Source of the DNA: Eurosta solidaginis
Lineage: Eukaryota > Arthropoda > Insecta > Diptera > Tephritidae
Direction: 5' to 3'
Length of the DNA stretch: 64,000 nt
Assembly: GCF_040869045.1 (NCBI RefSeq)
Contig: NC_090320.1
Location: forward strand, 244,900,978 to 244,964,977
Shown here: positions 10,557 through 24,300 of the stretch, piece by piece
How the letters are laid out: each line of letters begins with the position of its first letter
Position numbering within the stretch: the stretch's first letter is position 1
Translations under genes and position numbers: made by a program
The notes under the pieces: generated by a model
Database searches by the model: none
Seen by the model: the letters and a program-made list of their open reading frames with translations, nothing else
What the model was told of the DNA's origin: nothing

Positions 10557-13500
10557 GACCTAAAATGATCCCGGAAGTGTCCCTAAATGACACCAACTAG
10601 TCACGAAATGATGCCGATGGGATCCTGGACAAATCTCGAAAACTATCCAGAAATGATGCCGGCAGGGTCCCAAAATAATCCCGAAGTAGTCACGAAAAGT
10701 TCCGAAATGACGCTGACGGGATCCCGGACGGATCCCGAAAACCATCCAGATTTGATTCCTGAACGGTCCGCAAATGATCCCGATATTCCGAAAAAGTCCC
10801 GAAAAAACTCTGACGGGATCCCGGACAAATCCCGAAAATCGCCCAGAAATTATCCCGGAGGAGTCCCAAAATGATTCCGAAATAGTAGTCACGAAAAAGG
10901 CCCGAAATGACCCTGACGGGATCCCGAAAACCATCCAGAAATGACTCTGGAGGGATCCCCAAATGATCCCGGAAAAGTCCACAAACCATCCAGAATTGAT
11001 CTCTGAAGGTTCCGCAAATGATCCCGAAATAGTCCCGAAAGTCACGAAAAACTCAGACCCATCCCGAAAATCATGAAGAAATTATCCTGGAAGGGTCCCA
11101 AAATTACCCCGAAATAACTCCGACGGGATCCCGGACAGATCCCGAAAATCATCCAGAACTGAGCTCTGAAACGTCCGCAAATAATCCAGAAATAGTCCGG
11201 AAAAAGTCCGTCGGGATCCCGGACAGATCCCGAAAATCACCCAGAAATTATGCCGGAGGGGTCCCAAAATGATTCCGAAATAGTCTCGAAATGACCTTGA
11301 GGGGATCCCAGACCGATACCGAAAACCATCCAGAATTGATCTCTAAAGGGTCCGCAATTTATCCCAGATAAAGTCGCGAAAAAACTACGAACGGATCCCG
11401 AACAGATCTCGAAAATCATAGAGAAATTATCCCGGAAGGGTCCCAAAATGATCCCGAAATCGTCCCGAAAAGGCGCGAAATAACCCCGACGGGATCCCGG
11501 ACGGATCCCGAAAACCACCCAGAAATGATCTTTAAGGGCAACTGACCCCGAAATAGTCGTGAAAAAGTCCCGAAATTACCCCGACGGGATCCCTAAAACC
11601 ATCCAGAAATTATCCCTGAAGGATCCCCAAATGATCCAAGAACAGTCTCGAAATTCCCTGACATTTTCCCGAAAAAGTAAAAAAATAAACCCGACGGGAT
11701 CTCGGACGGATCCCGAAAATGATCCAGAAATGATGCCGGAAGGGACCCCAAATGATCCCGAAAAATTCCCGAAATTCCCCCGATGGGATCCCGGACGGAT
11801 CCCGGATCATCCAGAAATGATGCCGGTTGGTACCCCAAAATGATCCCGAAATAGGCCAGAAATGACCCCGTCGCGATCCCGGACGGATCCCCAAAAGTAT
11901 ACAGAAATGATGCTGGAAGGTGAAATGATCCCCTTAAAGAAAGATGAAAAATGAAATGATCCCCTTATAGTTCCGAAATGATCCTGACGGGATTCCCGAC
12001 GGATCCCGGAAACTATCCAGAAATGATGCCGGAAAGGTTCCCAAGTTATCCCCAAATAGTCCCGAAATTACCCTGGCGGGATCACGGGCGGATCCCGAAA
12101 AAGTCCTGAAATGACTCCGACGGGATCCCGTACGGATCCCGAAAATCATCCAGAAATGATGAAGGTAGGTACCCAAATGATCCCGAAATAGTCCCGAAAT
12201 GATCCCGACGGGATCCCGGACGGATCCCGAAAACCAACCAGAAATGATGCCGGTAGGTACCCCAAATGGTCCCGATATGACCCCGTCGGGATCCCGAACG
12301 GATCCCTAAAACTATCCAGAAATGATGCCGGAAAGGTCCCCAAATAACCCCCTAATAGTCCCGAAATTACGCCGACGGAATCCCGGACGGATCCGGAAAC
12401 CATCCAGAAATGATGCCGGAGGAGACCCCAAATGATCCCGCTAAAGTCCCAAAATGACCCCGACAGGGTCCCGGACGGATCCCGTAAACCATCCAGAAAT
12501 GATGCCGGTAGGTACCCCAAATGGTCCCGATATGACCCCGTCGGGATCCCGAACGGATCCCTAAAACTATCCAGAAATGATGCCGAAAGGGTCCACAAAT
12601 GATCCTGTATTAGTCGAGAAAAAGTTCCAAAATGACTCCGACGGGATCCCGGACGGATCCCGAAAACCATCTAGAATTGATACCGGAAGGTACCCCAAAT
12701 GATGCCGAAATAGTCCCGAAATGACATCGACGGGATCCCGGACGGATCCCGAAAACCATCTAGAAATGATGCCGGAAGAGACCCCAAATGATCCCGCAGA
12801 GGTCCCAAAATGACCCCGACAGGATCCCGGACGGATCCCGAAAACCATACAGAACTGATGCCGGAAGAGACCCCAAATGATCCCGCAAAAGTCTCAAAAT
12901 GACCCCGACAGGATCCCGGACGGATCCTGTAAACCATCCAGAAATGATGCCGGAAGAGACCCCAAATGATCCCGCAAAAGTCCCAAAATGACCCCGACAG
13001 GATCCCGAAAACCATCCAGAAATGATGCCGGAAGAGACCCCAAATGATCCCGCAAAAGTCCCAAAATTACCCCGACAGGATCCCGGACGGATCCCGAAAA
13101 CCATCCAGAAATGATGCCGGAATGGACCCCAAATGGTCCCGAAATGACACCGACGGGATCCCGGACGGATACCGAAAACCATCCAGAAATGATGCCGGCA
13201 GGTACCCCAAATTATCCCGAAATAGTCCCGAAATGACCCTGACGGGATCGCGGACGGATCCCGAAAACCATCCAGAAATGATGCCGATAGGGTCCCCAAA
13301 TGATCCTGTATTAGTCGAGAAAAAATTCCGAAATTACTCCGACGGGATCCCGGACGGATCACGAAAACCATCTAGAATTGATACCGGAAGGTACCCCAAA
13401 TGATGCCGAAATAGTCCCGAAATGACATCGACGGGATCCCGGACGGATCCCGAAAACCATCCAGAAATGATGCCGGAGGAGACCCCAAATAATCCCGCTA

Positions 13501-15150
13501 AAGTCCAAAATGACCCCGACAGGGTCCCGGACGGATCCCGTAAACCATCCAGAAATGATGCCGGAAGAGACCCCAAATGATCCTGCAAAAGTCCCAAAAT
13601 GACCCCGACAGGATCCCGGACGGATCCCGTAAACCATCCAGAAATGATGCCGGAAGAGACCCCAAATGATCCCGCAAAAGTCCCAAAATGACCCCGACAG
13701 GGTCCCGGACGGATCCCGAAAACCATCCAGAAATGATGCCGGAAGAGACCCCAAATGATCCCGCTAAAGTCCCAAAATGACCCCGACAGGATCCCGGACG
13801 GATCCCGAAAACCATCCAGAAATGATGCCGGAATGGACCCCAAATAGTCCCGAAATGACACCGACGGGATCCCGGACGGATACCGAAAACCATCCAGAAA
13901 TGATGCAGGCAGGTACCCCAAATTATCCCGAAATAGTCCCGAAATGACCCTGACGGGATCGCGGACGGATCTCGAAAACCATGCAGAAATGATGCCGGAA
14001 GAGACCCCAAATGATCCCGCCAAAGTCCCAAAATGACCCCGACAGGATCCCGGACGGATCCCGAAAACCATCCAGAAATGATGCCGGAATGGACCCCAAA
14101 TGGTCCCGAAATGACACCGACGGGATCCCGGACGGATCCCGAAAACCATCCAGAAATGATGCCGGAGGAGACCCCAAATGATCCTGCAAAAGTCCCAAAA
14201 TGACCCCGCCAGGATCCCGGACGGATCCCGTAAACCATCCAGAAATGATGCCGGAGGAAACCCCAAATGATCCCGCAAAAGTCCCAAAATGACCCCGACA
14301 GGATACCGGACGGATCCCGTAAACCATCCAGAAATGATGCCGGAAGAGACCCCAAATGATCCCGCAAAAGTCCCAAAATGACCCCGACAGGGTCCCGGAC
14401 GGATCCCGAAAACCATCCAGAAATGATGCCGGAAGAGACCCCAAATGATCCCGCAAAAGTCCCAAAATGACCCCGACAGGATCCCGGACGGATCCCGAAA
14501 ACCATCCAGAAATGATGCCGGAATGGACCCCAAATAGTCCCGAAATGACACCGACGGGATCCCGGACGGATACCGAAAACCATCCAGAAATGATGCAGGC
14601 AGGTACCCCAAATTATCCCGAAATAGTCCCGAAATGACCCTGACGGGATCGCGGACGGATCTCGAAAACCATGCAGAAATGATGCCGGAAGATACCCCTA
14701 ATGATCCCGAAATAGCCCCGAAATGGTCCCGACGGGATCCCGGACGGATCCCTAAAGCCATCCAGGAATGATTACGGAAAGGACCCAAACTGACCCCGAA
14801 AAAGTCCCGTAATGATCCCGGAAACCATCAAGAATTTATCTCTTGAAGGTACGCAAATGATCCCGAAAGTACCCCGACGGGATCCCGGACGGATCCCGAA
14901 AACCATCCAGAAATGATGCCGGAAGGGTCCCCAAATGATCGCGAAATAGTCCCGAAATGATTCCGGAATAGTCCCGAAAATGTCCCAAAATAACCCCGAC
15001 GGGATCCCGGACGGATCCCGAAAACTATACAGAAATGATCCCGGAAGGGTCCCAAAATGATCCCGAAAAAGTCCCGAAATTACCCCGGCGTAATCCCGGA
15101 CCGATCCCGAAAACCATCCAGAAATGATCCCGGAGGGTCTCAATATGACC
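10557..15150. repeat. About 89-bp minisatellite array, copy A
   Basis: Tandem units of the type ccatccagaaatgatgccgg…gatcccggacggatcccgaa. The period measured between successive 'ccatccag' at 13634 and 13723 is exactly 89 bp; other units vary by partial sub-repeats. Each unit is built of degenerate 11-15-bp blocks around 'atgatcccga' and contains the palindrome CGGGATCCCG. It is much richer in G+C and CpG than its surroundings. The section 12700-14700 is dominated by one homogenised variant containing 'gaagagaccccaaatgatcc'. Confidence 0.85.
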
Positions 15151-15164
15151 CTTACGGGATTACG

Positions 15165-15922
15165 AATAAGGTGAAGCTAATTATAAAACCATGTTAATAA
15201 GGCAGCAGGCGCATTGGAGCGAATAAAAAGTTACATAGAAACATACAGGTAAAGCTAATAAAAGCATGCTAATAAAAACAATTGATGGAGGGCGGTTGGC
15301 GGGAGTAGAGGAGAGGACCACTGATCGTTCCTCCAAAATTGTCTAGATCTCGTTCTGTATGTACCAGATACCGAAAACTATGGATTTAGGAGAAAATTTA
15401 TATTGAGTTATTCCAATTTATAGATTTTACACCAGAGGGGGAGATAAAGGAAGGGGGCGGGCGGATGGTGTCCCTGCTTACTTTGTAAGCCCTCGACTTA
15501 TTTGACCCCTTAAGTCTGTGATATTGGTGAAGGCCAGTATACGTAAAGTTATAATGTGTAAAAATTATTGAAAAATAATTTCTCGAAGGGGTCGTGGGAC
15601 CCCCACCCCTCTTTCCATGTTCGAAAAAAATTTCGCTAGTAGACTGCTGTCTGTGTCCCAAATTTCATCAAAATCCGTGTAGCCATTCTGGCGTGATTCA
15701 GTCGCAAAGACGAAAAAATATAATAATTAAATTATAACTGTTCCTAGGAGGCGGGGACCACGCCCCTTTTCAAAAATATATAGTTAGTATATCCTTCTAG
15801 ACTATTGGCTATATGTGTGCAAAATTTCATCCAAATCGGTCCAGCCGTTCTTGCGTGATTGAGTCACAAAGACAAACGTCTGGACAAACATCCAAACATC
15901 CAAACTTTGCCATTTATAATAT
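15165..15922 (+). repeat. Conserved tail of the composite element, copy A
   Basis: About 760 bp, nearly identical in copies B (20489-21323) and C (24562-25361). It begins gtgaagctaattataaaacc and passes through two 'aaatttcat(c/a)aaatc(c/g)gt…agcc(a/g)ttct(g/t)gcgtgat' phrases. It ends in a short (CATCCAAA)n run and TTTGCCATTTATAATAT. The apparent open frame at 15398-15661 (minus) recurs in altered form in copy B and is not a gene. Confidence 0.8.
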
Positions 15923-16085
15923 ACTAGCCTTTACCCGCGGCCCCGTCCGCAAGGAGAAAATGAAATATGTGGGCTATTCACGTTAGCCTGCTTATAAAGT
16001 TATCTGTTTAAAATTTTTTTCTGTCTAATGCATTTTATTTTTGTAATTGAGTAAAAAAAAGAACTTTATGAGCTGATAACCTGAT

Positions 16086-19000
16086 AGGATCCCAAAATGA
16101 TAACGAAATTATCCAGAAAAAGCCACGAAATGACCCCGACGCTATCGCGGACGGATCCCGAAAACCATCCAGAAACGCCCCGGAGTGGTTCCCGAAGTAG
16201 TCCCAAAAAAACCCGAAATGACAACGACACGATTCTAGACTTATCCAGATAACCACACAGACATGATGCCTGAAGGGTACCAAATTGATCCCGAAATAGT
16301 CCCGAAAAAGTTCCGAAATTACCCTGACGGGCTTCCGGACGGAACTCAGAAACCATCCAGAAAATATCCAGGAAAGGTCCCTAAATTATCCCGACTAACT
16401 CCAGAAAAAGTTCCGAAATGGCTCCGAGGGGATCCACGATAGATCGCGAAAACCATACAGAAATGATTCCGGAAGGATTCCAAAATGATCCCGAAATAGT
16501 CCGGAATTGACCCAGATGGGATCCCGCACAGATCCAGAAATGATCCCGGAAGGGTGCAAAAACTATCCCGGAAAAGTAACAAAAAATCCCGAAATGGCTC
16601 CTACGGCATCCCGGACGGATCCAGAAATGACCTCGGAAGGGTCTCCAAATGATCCCAAAATGGTCCCGAAATGACCCTGATGGATCCGGCAAACCATCAA
16701 GAAATTATGCCGAAAGGGTCCCAAAATGATCCCAAAATAATACAGAAAAAGTCACGAAACGACCCCTAGAGGATCCCCAAATGATCCCGTATTAGCCCCG
16801 AAAAGGTCCCGAAATAACCCCGACGGGATCCTGGACAAATCCCGAAAACCATCCAGAAATGATGCCGGAAGGAATCCCAAATGATTCCGTAAAAGTCCCG
16901 CATTGATTCCGACGGGATCCCGAACGGATACCGAAAATCATCCAGAAGTGATGCCGGAAAGGTCCTCAAATGATCACCTAATAGTCCCGAAATGACCCTT
17001 AAGGGGTAATGGACGGATCCCATAAACCCTCCAGAAATGATCCCGATATATTCCCGAAGAAGTCCCGAAATGACCCTGACGGGATCTCGAACGCACCCCT
17101 AAATGACCCTGACGGGATCCCGGACAGATCCCGAAATCCATCCAGAAATGATCTTGGGAGGGACCCCAAATGATCCCGAAAAAGTCCCGCAATGATTCCG
17201 AGGGGATCCTGATCGGATACCGATAACCATCCAGAAGTGATGCCGGAAAGGTCCTCAAATGATCACCTAATACCAAAATGACCCTGACGGCATCCCGGAC
17301 TGATCCCAAAATCCATCCAGAAATGATCTTGGGAAGGTCCCAAAATTATCCCGAAATAGTCTCGGAAAAGTTCAGAAATTACCCTGACGGGTTCCCGGAC
17401 GAATCCTGAAAGCCAACTCTAAAAGTCCCGAAATGACCCTGACTGGACCCCGAAAGGATCCCGAAAACTATCCAGAAATGATGCCGGAAATGTCCTCAAA
17501 TGATCACCTAATAGTTCCGAAAAGACCCTGACGGGATCCCGAACGGATCCCGACAACTATCTAGAAATGATGCCGAAAGGGCCCGCAAATGATACCGTAT
17601 TAGTCGAGAAAAAGTCCCGAAATGAACCCGACGGGATGCCGGACGAATCCCAAAAACCAGCCAGAAATGATGCCGGAAGGGACACCAAATGATCCCGAAA
17701 AAGTCCCGCAATAATTCCGACGGGATCCTGAGCGGATACCGAAAACCATCCAGAAGTGATTCCGAAAAGGTCCTCAAATGATCACCTAATAGTCCCAAAA
17801 TGACCCTGACGGCATCCCGGACAGATCCCGAAATCCATCCAGAAATGATCTTGGGAGGGTCCCAAAATTATCCCGAAATAGTCTGGGAAAAGTCCAGAAA
17901 TTACCCTGACGGATACCGGACGAATCCTGAAAACCAATCTTAAATGATGCCGAAAAAGTCCCGAAATGACCCTGATGGGACCCGGAAAAGATCCCGAAAA
18001 CTAACCAGAAATGATGCCGAAAAGGTCCTCAAATGATCTCCCAATAGTTCCGAAAAGACCCTGACGGGATCCCGAACGGATCCCGACAACTATCCAGAAA
18101 TGATACCGAAAGGGCCCGCAAATGATCCCGTATTAGTCGAGAAAAAGTCCCGAGATGACCCCGACGGGATGCCGGACGAATCCCAAAAACCATCCAGAAA
18201 TGATTTTGGAAGGGACCCCAATGATCCCGAAAAAGTCCCGCAATTATTCCGACGGGAATCTGAACGGATACCGAAAACCATCCAGAAGTGATGCCGGAAC
18301 GGTCCTCAAATGCTCACCTAATAGTCCCAAAATGACCCTGAGGGCATCCCGGACAAATCCCGAAATCCATCCAGAAATGATCTTGGGAAGGTCCCAAAAT
18401 GATCCCGAAATAGTCTCGGAAAAGTCCAGAAATTACCCTGACGGGTTCCCGGACGAATCCTGAAAGCCATCCTTAAATGATCCCGAAAAAGCCCCGAAAT
18501 GACCCTGACGGGATCCCGAAAGGATTCCAAAAACTATCCAGAAATGATGCCGGAAAGGTCCTCAAATGATCCCCTAATAGTTCCGAAATGACCCGGACGA
18601 ATCCCAAAAACCATCCAGAAATGATGCCGGTAGGTATCCCAAATGATCCCGAAATAATCCCGAAATGACCTCGTCGGCATCCCGGATGGATACCGAAAAT
18701 TATCCAGAAATGATGCCGGAAAGGTCCACAAATTATCCCCTAATAGTCCCGAAATTACCCTGATGGGATCCCGGACGGATCCCGAAAACCATCCAGAAAT
18801 GATGCCGGAAGAGCCCCCAAATGATCCCGAAAAAGTCCCCAAATGACCCCGACGAGATCCCGCACGGATCCCGAAAACCATCCAGAAATGATGCCGGAAG
18901 AGCCCCAAATGATCCCGAAAAAGTCCCCAAATGACCCCGACATACTCCAGAAAAGGTTCCGAAATGGCTCCGAGGGAATCAACGACGGATCGCGAAAACC

Positions 19001-20488
19001 ATACAGAAATGATTCCGGAAGGATCCCAAAATGATCCCGAAATAGTCCGGAAATGACCCAGATGGGATCCCGCACAGATCCAGAAATGATCCCGGAAGGG
19101 TCCAAAAACTATCCCGGAAAAGTAACAAAAAATCCCGAAATGGCTCCTACGGCATCCCGGACGGATCCAGAAATGATCTCGGAAGGGTCCCCAAATGATC
19201 CCAAAATGGTCCCGAAATGACCCTGATGGATCCGGCAAACCATCAAGAAATTATGCCGGAAGGGTCCCCAAATGATCCCGAAATAAAACAGAAAAAGTCA
19301 CGAAACGACCTCTAGAGGATCCCCAAATGATCCCGTATTAGCCCCAAAAAAGTCCCAAAATGACCCTGACGGGATCCTGAAAGGATTCCGAAAACAATAC
19401 AGAAATGATGCCGGAAAGGTCCTCAAATGATCCCCTAATAGTCCCGAAATGACCGTGACGGGATCCCGACAACTATCCAGAAATGATGCCGAAAGGGTCC
19501 GCAAATGATCCCGTATTAGTCGAAAAAAAGTCCCGAAAGGACTACGACGGGATCCCGGACGAATCCCAAAAACCATCCAGAAATGATGCCGGTAGGTATC
19601 CCAAATGATCCCGAAATAGTCCCGAAATGACCTCGTCGGCATCCCGGACGGATCCCGAAAATTATCCAGAAATGATGCCGGAAAGGTTCCCAAATGATCC
19701 CCTAATAGTCCCGAAATTACCCTAATGGGATCCCGGACGGATCCCGAAAACCATTCAGAAATGATGCCGAAAGGGTTCCCAAATGATCCCGTATTAGTCG
19801 CGAAAAAGTCCCGAAATGACCCCGACGGGATCCCGGACGGATCCCGAAAACCATCCAGAAATGATGCCGAAAGGGTTCCCAAATGATCCCGTATTAGTCG
19901 CGAAAAAGTCCCGAAATGACCCCGACGGGATCCCGGACGGATCCCGAAAACCATCTAGAAATGATGCCGGATGAGCCCCAAAATGATCCCGAAAAAGTCC
20001 CCAAATGACCCCGACGAGATCCCGGACGGATCCCGAAAACCATTCAGAAATGATGCCGGAGGAGCCCCCAAATGATCCCGAAAAAGTCCCCAAATGACGC
20101 CGACGATATCCCGGACGGATCCCGAAAACCATCCAGAAATGATGCCGGAAGAGCCCTCAAATGATCCCGAAAAAGTCCCCATATGACCCCGACGAGATTC
20201 CGCACGGATCCCGAAAACCATCCAGAAATGATGCCGGAAGGGTCCCCAAATGATCGCGAAATAGTCCCGAAATGATTCCGGAATAGTCCCGAAAATGTTC
20301 CAAAATAACCCCGACGGGATCCCGGACGGATCCCGTAAACTATACAGAAATGATCCCGGAAGGGTCCCAAAATGATCCCGAAATAGTCCCGAAAAAGTCC
20401 CGAAATTACCCCGGCGTAATCCCGGACCGATCCCGAAAACCATCCAGAAATGATCCCGGAAGGGTCTCGATATGACCCTTACGGGATT
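16086..20488. repeat. Minisatellite array, copy B
   Basis: Same unit family as copy A but more diverged, with variants such as 'gtattagtcgagaaaaagtccc' and 'cctaatagtcccgaaatgaccc'. A block at about 16397-16780 recurs at about 18946-19320, so there is higher-order duplication inside the array. Confidence 0.8.
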
Positions 20489-21203
20489 ACAAATAAAGTG
20501 AAGCTAATTATAAAACCATGTTAATAAGGCAGCAGTCGCATTGGAGCGAATAAAAAGTTAGATAGAAACATACAGGTAAAGCTAATAAAAGCGTGCTAAT
20601 AAAAACAATTGATGGAGGGCGGATGGCGGGAGTAGAGGAGAGGACCACTGATCGTTCCTCCAAAATTGTCTAGATCTCGTTCTGTATGTACCAGATACCA
20701 AAAACTATTGATTTAGGAGAAAATTTAGATTCAGTTATAACAATTTATGGATTTTACACCAGAGGGGGAGATAAAGGGGGGCGGGCGGAGGGTGTCACTG
20801 CTTACTTTGTAAGCCCTCGACTTATTTGACCCCTTGAGTCTGTGATATTGGTGAAGGCCAGTATACGTAAAGTTATAATGTGTAAAAATTATGAAAAATA
20901 ATTTCTCGAAGGGTCGTGGGACCCCCACCCCTCTTTCCATGTTCGAAAAAAATTTCGCTAGTAGACTACTGTCTGTGTCCCAAATTTCATCAAAATCCGT
21001 GTAGCCATTCTGGCGTGATTCAGTCGCAAAGACGAAAAAATATAATAATTAAATTATAACTGTTCCTAGGGGGCGGGGACCACGCCCCTTTTGAAAAATA
21101 TATAGCTAGTAGATCCTTCTAGACTATTGGCTATATGTGTGCAAAATTTCATCCAAATCGGTCCAGCCGTTCTTGCGTTATTGAGTCACAAAGACAAACG
21201 TCT

Positions 21204-21299
21204 GGACAAACATCCAAACATCCAAACATCCAAACATCCAAACATCCAAACATCTAAACATCCAAACATCCAAACATCCAAACATCTTAACATCCAAAC
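21204..21299 (+). repeat. (CATCCAAA)n microsatellite at the end of copy B
   Basis: About eleven 8-bp units with a few substitutions (catctaaa, catcttaa). The homologous sites in copies A (about 15885-15906) and C (about 25275-25327) carry about two and five or six units. The array length therefore varies between otherwise similar tails, like a retroelement-type 3' simple repeat. Confidence 0.85.
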
Positions 21300-21323
21300 T
21301 TTGCCATTTATAATATATATTAG

Positions 21324-24300
21324 ACTAGCCTTTACCCGCGGCCCCGTCCGCAAGGAGAAAATGAAATATGTGGGCTATTCACGTTAGCCTGCTTATAAAG
21401 TTATCTGTTTAAAATTTTTTTTCTGTCTAATGCATTTTATTTTTGTAATTGAGTAAAAAAAAGAACTTTATGAGCTGATAACCTGATAGGATCCCAAAAT
21501 GATAACGAAATTATCCAGAAAAAGCCACGAAATGACCCCGACGCTATCGCGGACGGATCCCGAAAACCATCCAGAAACGCCCCGGAAGTGTTTCCAAAAG
21601 TTCCCGAAATAGTCCCAAAAAAACCCGAAATGACGACACGATTCTAGACTTATCCAGATAACCACACAGAAATGATGCCTGAAGGGTACCAAATTGATTC
21701 CGAAATAGTCCCGAAAAAGTTCCGAAATTACCCTGACGGGCTCCCGGACGGATCTCAGAAACCATCCAGAAAATATCCAGGAAGGATCCCTAAATTATCC
21801 CGACTAACTCCAGAAAAAGTTCCGAAATGGCTCCGAGGGGATCCACGATGGATCACGAAAACCATACAGAAATGATTCCGGAAGGATTCCAAAATGATCC
21901 CGAAATAGTCCGGAATTGACCCAGATGGGATCCCGCACAGATCCAGAAATGATCCCGGAAGGGTGCAAAAACTATCCCGGAAAAGTAACAAAAAATCCCG
22001 AAATGGCTACTACGGCATCCCGGACGGATCCAGAAATGATCTCGGAAGGGTCCCCAAATGATCCCAAAATGGTCCCGAAATGACCCTGATGGATCCGGCA
22101 AACCATCAAGAAATTATGCCGAAAGGGTCCCAAAATGATCCCGAAATAATACAGAAAAAGTCACGAAACGACCCCCAGAGGATCCCCAAATGATCCCGTA
22201 TTAGCCCCGAAAAGGTCCCGAAATAACCCAGACGGGATCCCGGACAAATCCCGAAAACCATCCAGAAATGATGCCGGAAGGAATCCCAAATGATTCCGTA
22301 AAAGTCACGCATTGATTCCGACGGGATACCGAAAATCATCCAGAAGTGACGCCGGAAAGGTCCTCAAATGATCACCTCATAGTCCCGAAATGACCCTTAA
22401 TGGGTCATGGACGGATTCCATAAACCATCCAGAAATGATCCCGATATATTCCCGAAGAAGTCCCGAAATGACCCTGACGGGATCTCGTATGCACCCCTAA
22501 ATGACCCTGACGGGATCCCGGACAGATCCCCAAATCCATTCAGAAATGATCTTGGGAGGGACCCCAAATGATCCCGAAAAAGTCCCGCAATGATTCCGAG
22601 GGGATCCTGATCGGATACCGATAACCATCCAGAAGTGATGCCGGAAAGGTCCTCAAATGATCACCTAATACCAAAATGACCCTGACGGCATCCCGGACTG
22701 ATCCCAAAATCCATCCAGAAATGATCTTGGGAAGGTCCCAAAATTATCCCGAAATAGTCTCGGAAAAGTTCAGAAATTACCCTGACGGGTTCCCGGACGA
22801 ATACTGAAAGCCATCTCTAAATGATCCCGAAAAAGTCCAGAAATGACCCTGACTGGACCCCGAAAGGATCCCGAAAACTATCCAGAAATGATGCCGGAAA
22901 CGTCCTCAAATGATCACCTAATAGTTCCGAAAAGACCCTGACGGGATCCCGAACGGATCCCGACAACTATCTAGAAATGATGCCGAAAGGGCCCGCAAAT
23001 GATCCCGTATTAGTCGAGAAAAAGTCCCGAAATGAACCCGACGGGATGCCGGACGAATCCCAAAAACCAGCCAGAAATGATGCCGGAAGGGACACCAAAT
23101 GATCCCGAAACCATCCAGAAATGATGCCGAAAGGGTTCCCAAATGATCCCGTATTAGTCGCGAAAAAGTCCCGAAATGACCCCGACGGGATCCCGTACGG
23201 ATCCCGAAAACCATCCAGAAATGATGCCGGAAGAGCCCCAAAATGATCCCGAAAAAGACCCCAAATGACCCCGGCGAGATCCCGGACGGATCCCGAAAAC
23301 CATCCAGAAATGATGCCGGAAGAGCCCCCAAATGATCCCAAAAAAGTCCCCAAATGACCCGACGAGATCCTGGACGGATCCCAAAAACCATCCAGAAATG
23401 ATGCCGGAAGAGCCCCAAATGATCCCGAAAAAGTCCCCAAATGACCCCGACGAGATCCCGGACGGATCCCGAAAACCATCCAGAAATGGTGCCGGAAGAG
23501 CCCCCAAATGATCCCGAAAAAGTCCCCAAATGACCCCGGCGAGATCCCGGACGGATCCCGAAAACCATCCAGAAATGATGCCGGAAGAGCCCCCAAATGA
23601 TCCCGAAAAAGTCCCCAAATGACCCGACGAGATCCTGGACGGATCCCGAAAACCATCCAGAAATGATGCCGGAAGAGCCCCCAAATGATCCCGAAAAAGT
23701 CCCCAAATGACCCCGACGAAATCCCGGACGGATCCCGAAAACCATCCAGAAATGATGCCGGAAGAGCCCCAAAATGATCACGAAAAAGTCCCCAAATGAC
23801 CCCGGCGAGATCCCGGACGGATCCCGAAAACCATCCAGAAATGATGCCGGAAGAGCCCCCAAATGATCCCGAAAAAGTCCTCAAATGACCAGACGAGATC
23901 CTGGACGGATCCCGAAAACCATCCAGAAATGATGCCGGAAGAGCCCCCAAATGATCCCGAAAAAGTCCCCAAATGACCCCGACGAGATCCCGGACGGATC
24001 CCGAAAACCCTCCAGAAATGGTGCCGGAAGAGCCCCCAAATGATCCCGAAAAAGTCCCCAAATGACCCCGACGAGATCCCGGACGGATCCCGAAAACCAT
24101 CCAGAAATGATGCCGAATGATCCCGTATTAGTCGCGAAAAAGTCCCGAAATGACCCCGACGGGATGCCGGACGAATCCCGAGTACCATCCAGAAATGATG
24201 CCTAAAGGACCCAAAATAAACCCGAAAAAGTCCCGTAATGATCCCGGAAACCATCAAGAATTTATCTCTCGAAGTTACGCAAATGATCCCGAAAGTACAC

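Larger units (their letters stand above)
10035..15922 (+). mobile_element. Composite repeat element, copy A
   Basis: First of three head-to-tail copies. The head begins CTAGCCTTTACCCGCGGCCC with a short imperfect inverted repeat (CGCGG…TCCGC), then ends in the phrase gtgctattcacgttagcctgc. Unlike copies B and C, about 350 extra bp (10200-10550) precede the minisatellite. The internal array is 10557-15150, the conserved tail 15165-15922, and the copy ends with (CATCCAAA)n and TTTGCCATTTATAATAT. The next copy's head follows immediately. Head and tail resemble end sequences of very common insect repeats, but I cannot assign a transposon class. No protein-coding gene is supported inside. Confidence 0.7.
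15924..21323 (+). mobile_element. Composite repeat element, copy B
   Basis: The head starts ACTAGCCTTTACCCGCGG directly after the tail of copy A. The head is followed within about 160 bp by the minisatellite (from 16086). The tail begins near 20489 and has the longest terminal microsatellite of the three copies. The 5' part of its array (16086-17100) matches copy C (21488-22500) base for base over long stretches at an offset of about 5400. Confidence 0.75.

Noticed and set aside
13334..14788. 484-residue minus-strand open frame, and dozens of similar frames from 10560 to 24560
   Set aside because: All are readings of the minisatellite. The same repeat is open in several frames at once and the peptide motif rotates because the period is 89 bp. 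No start context, domain or codon signal supports a protein.
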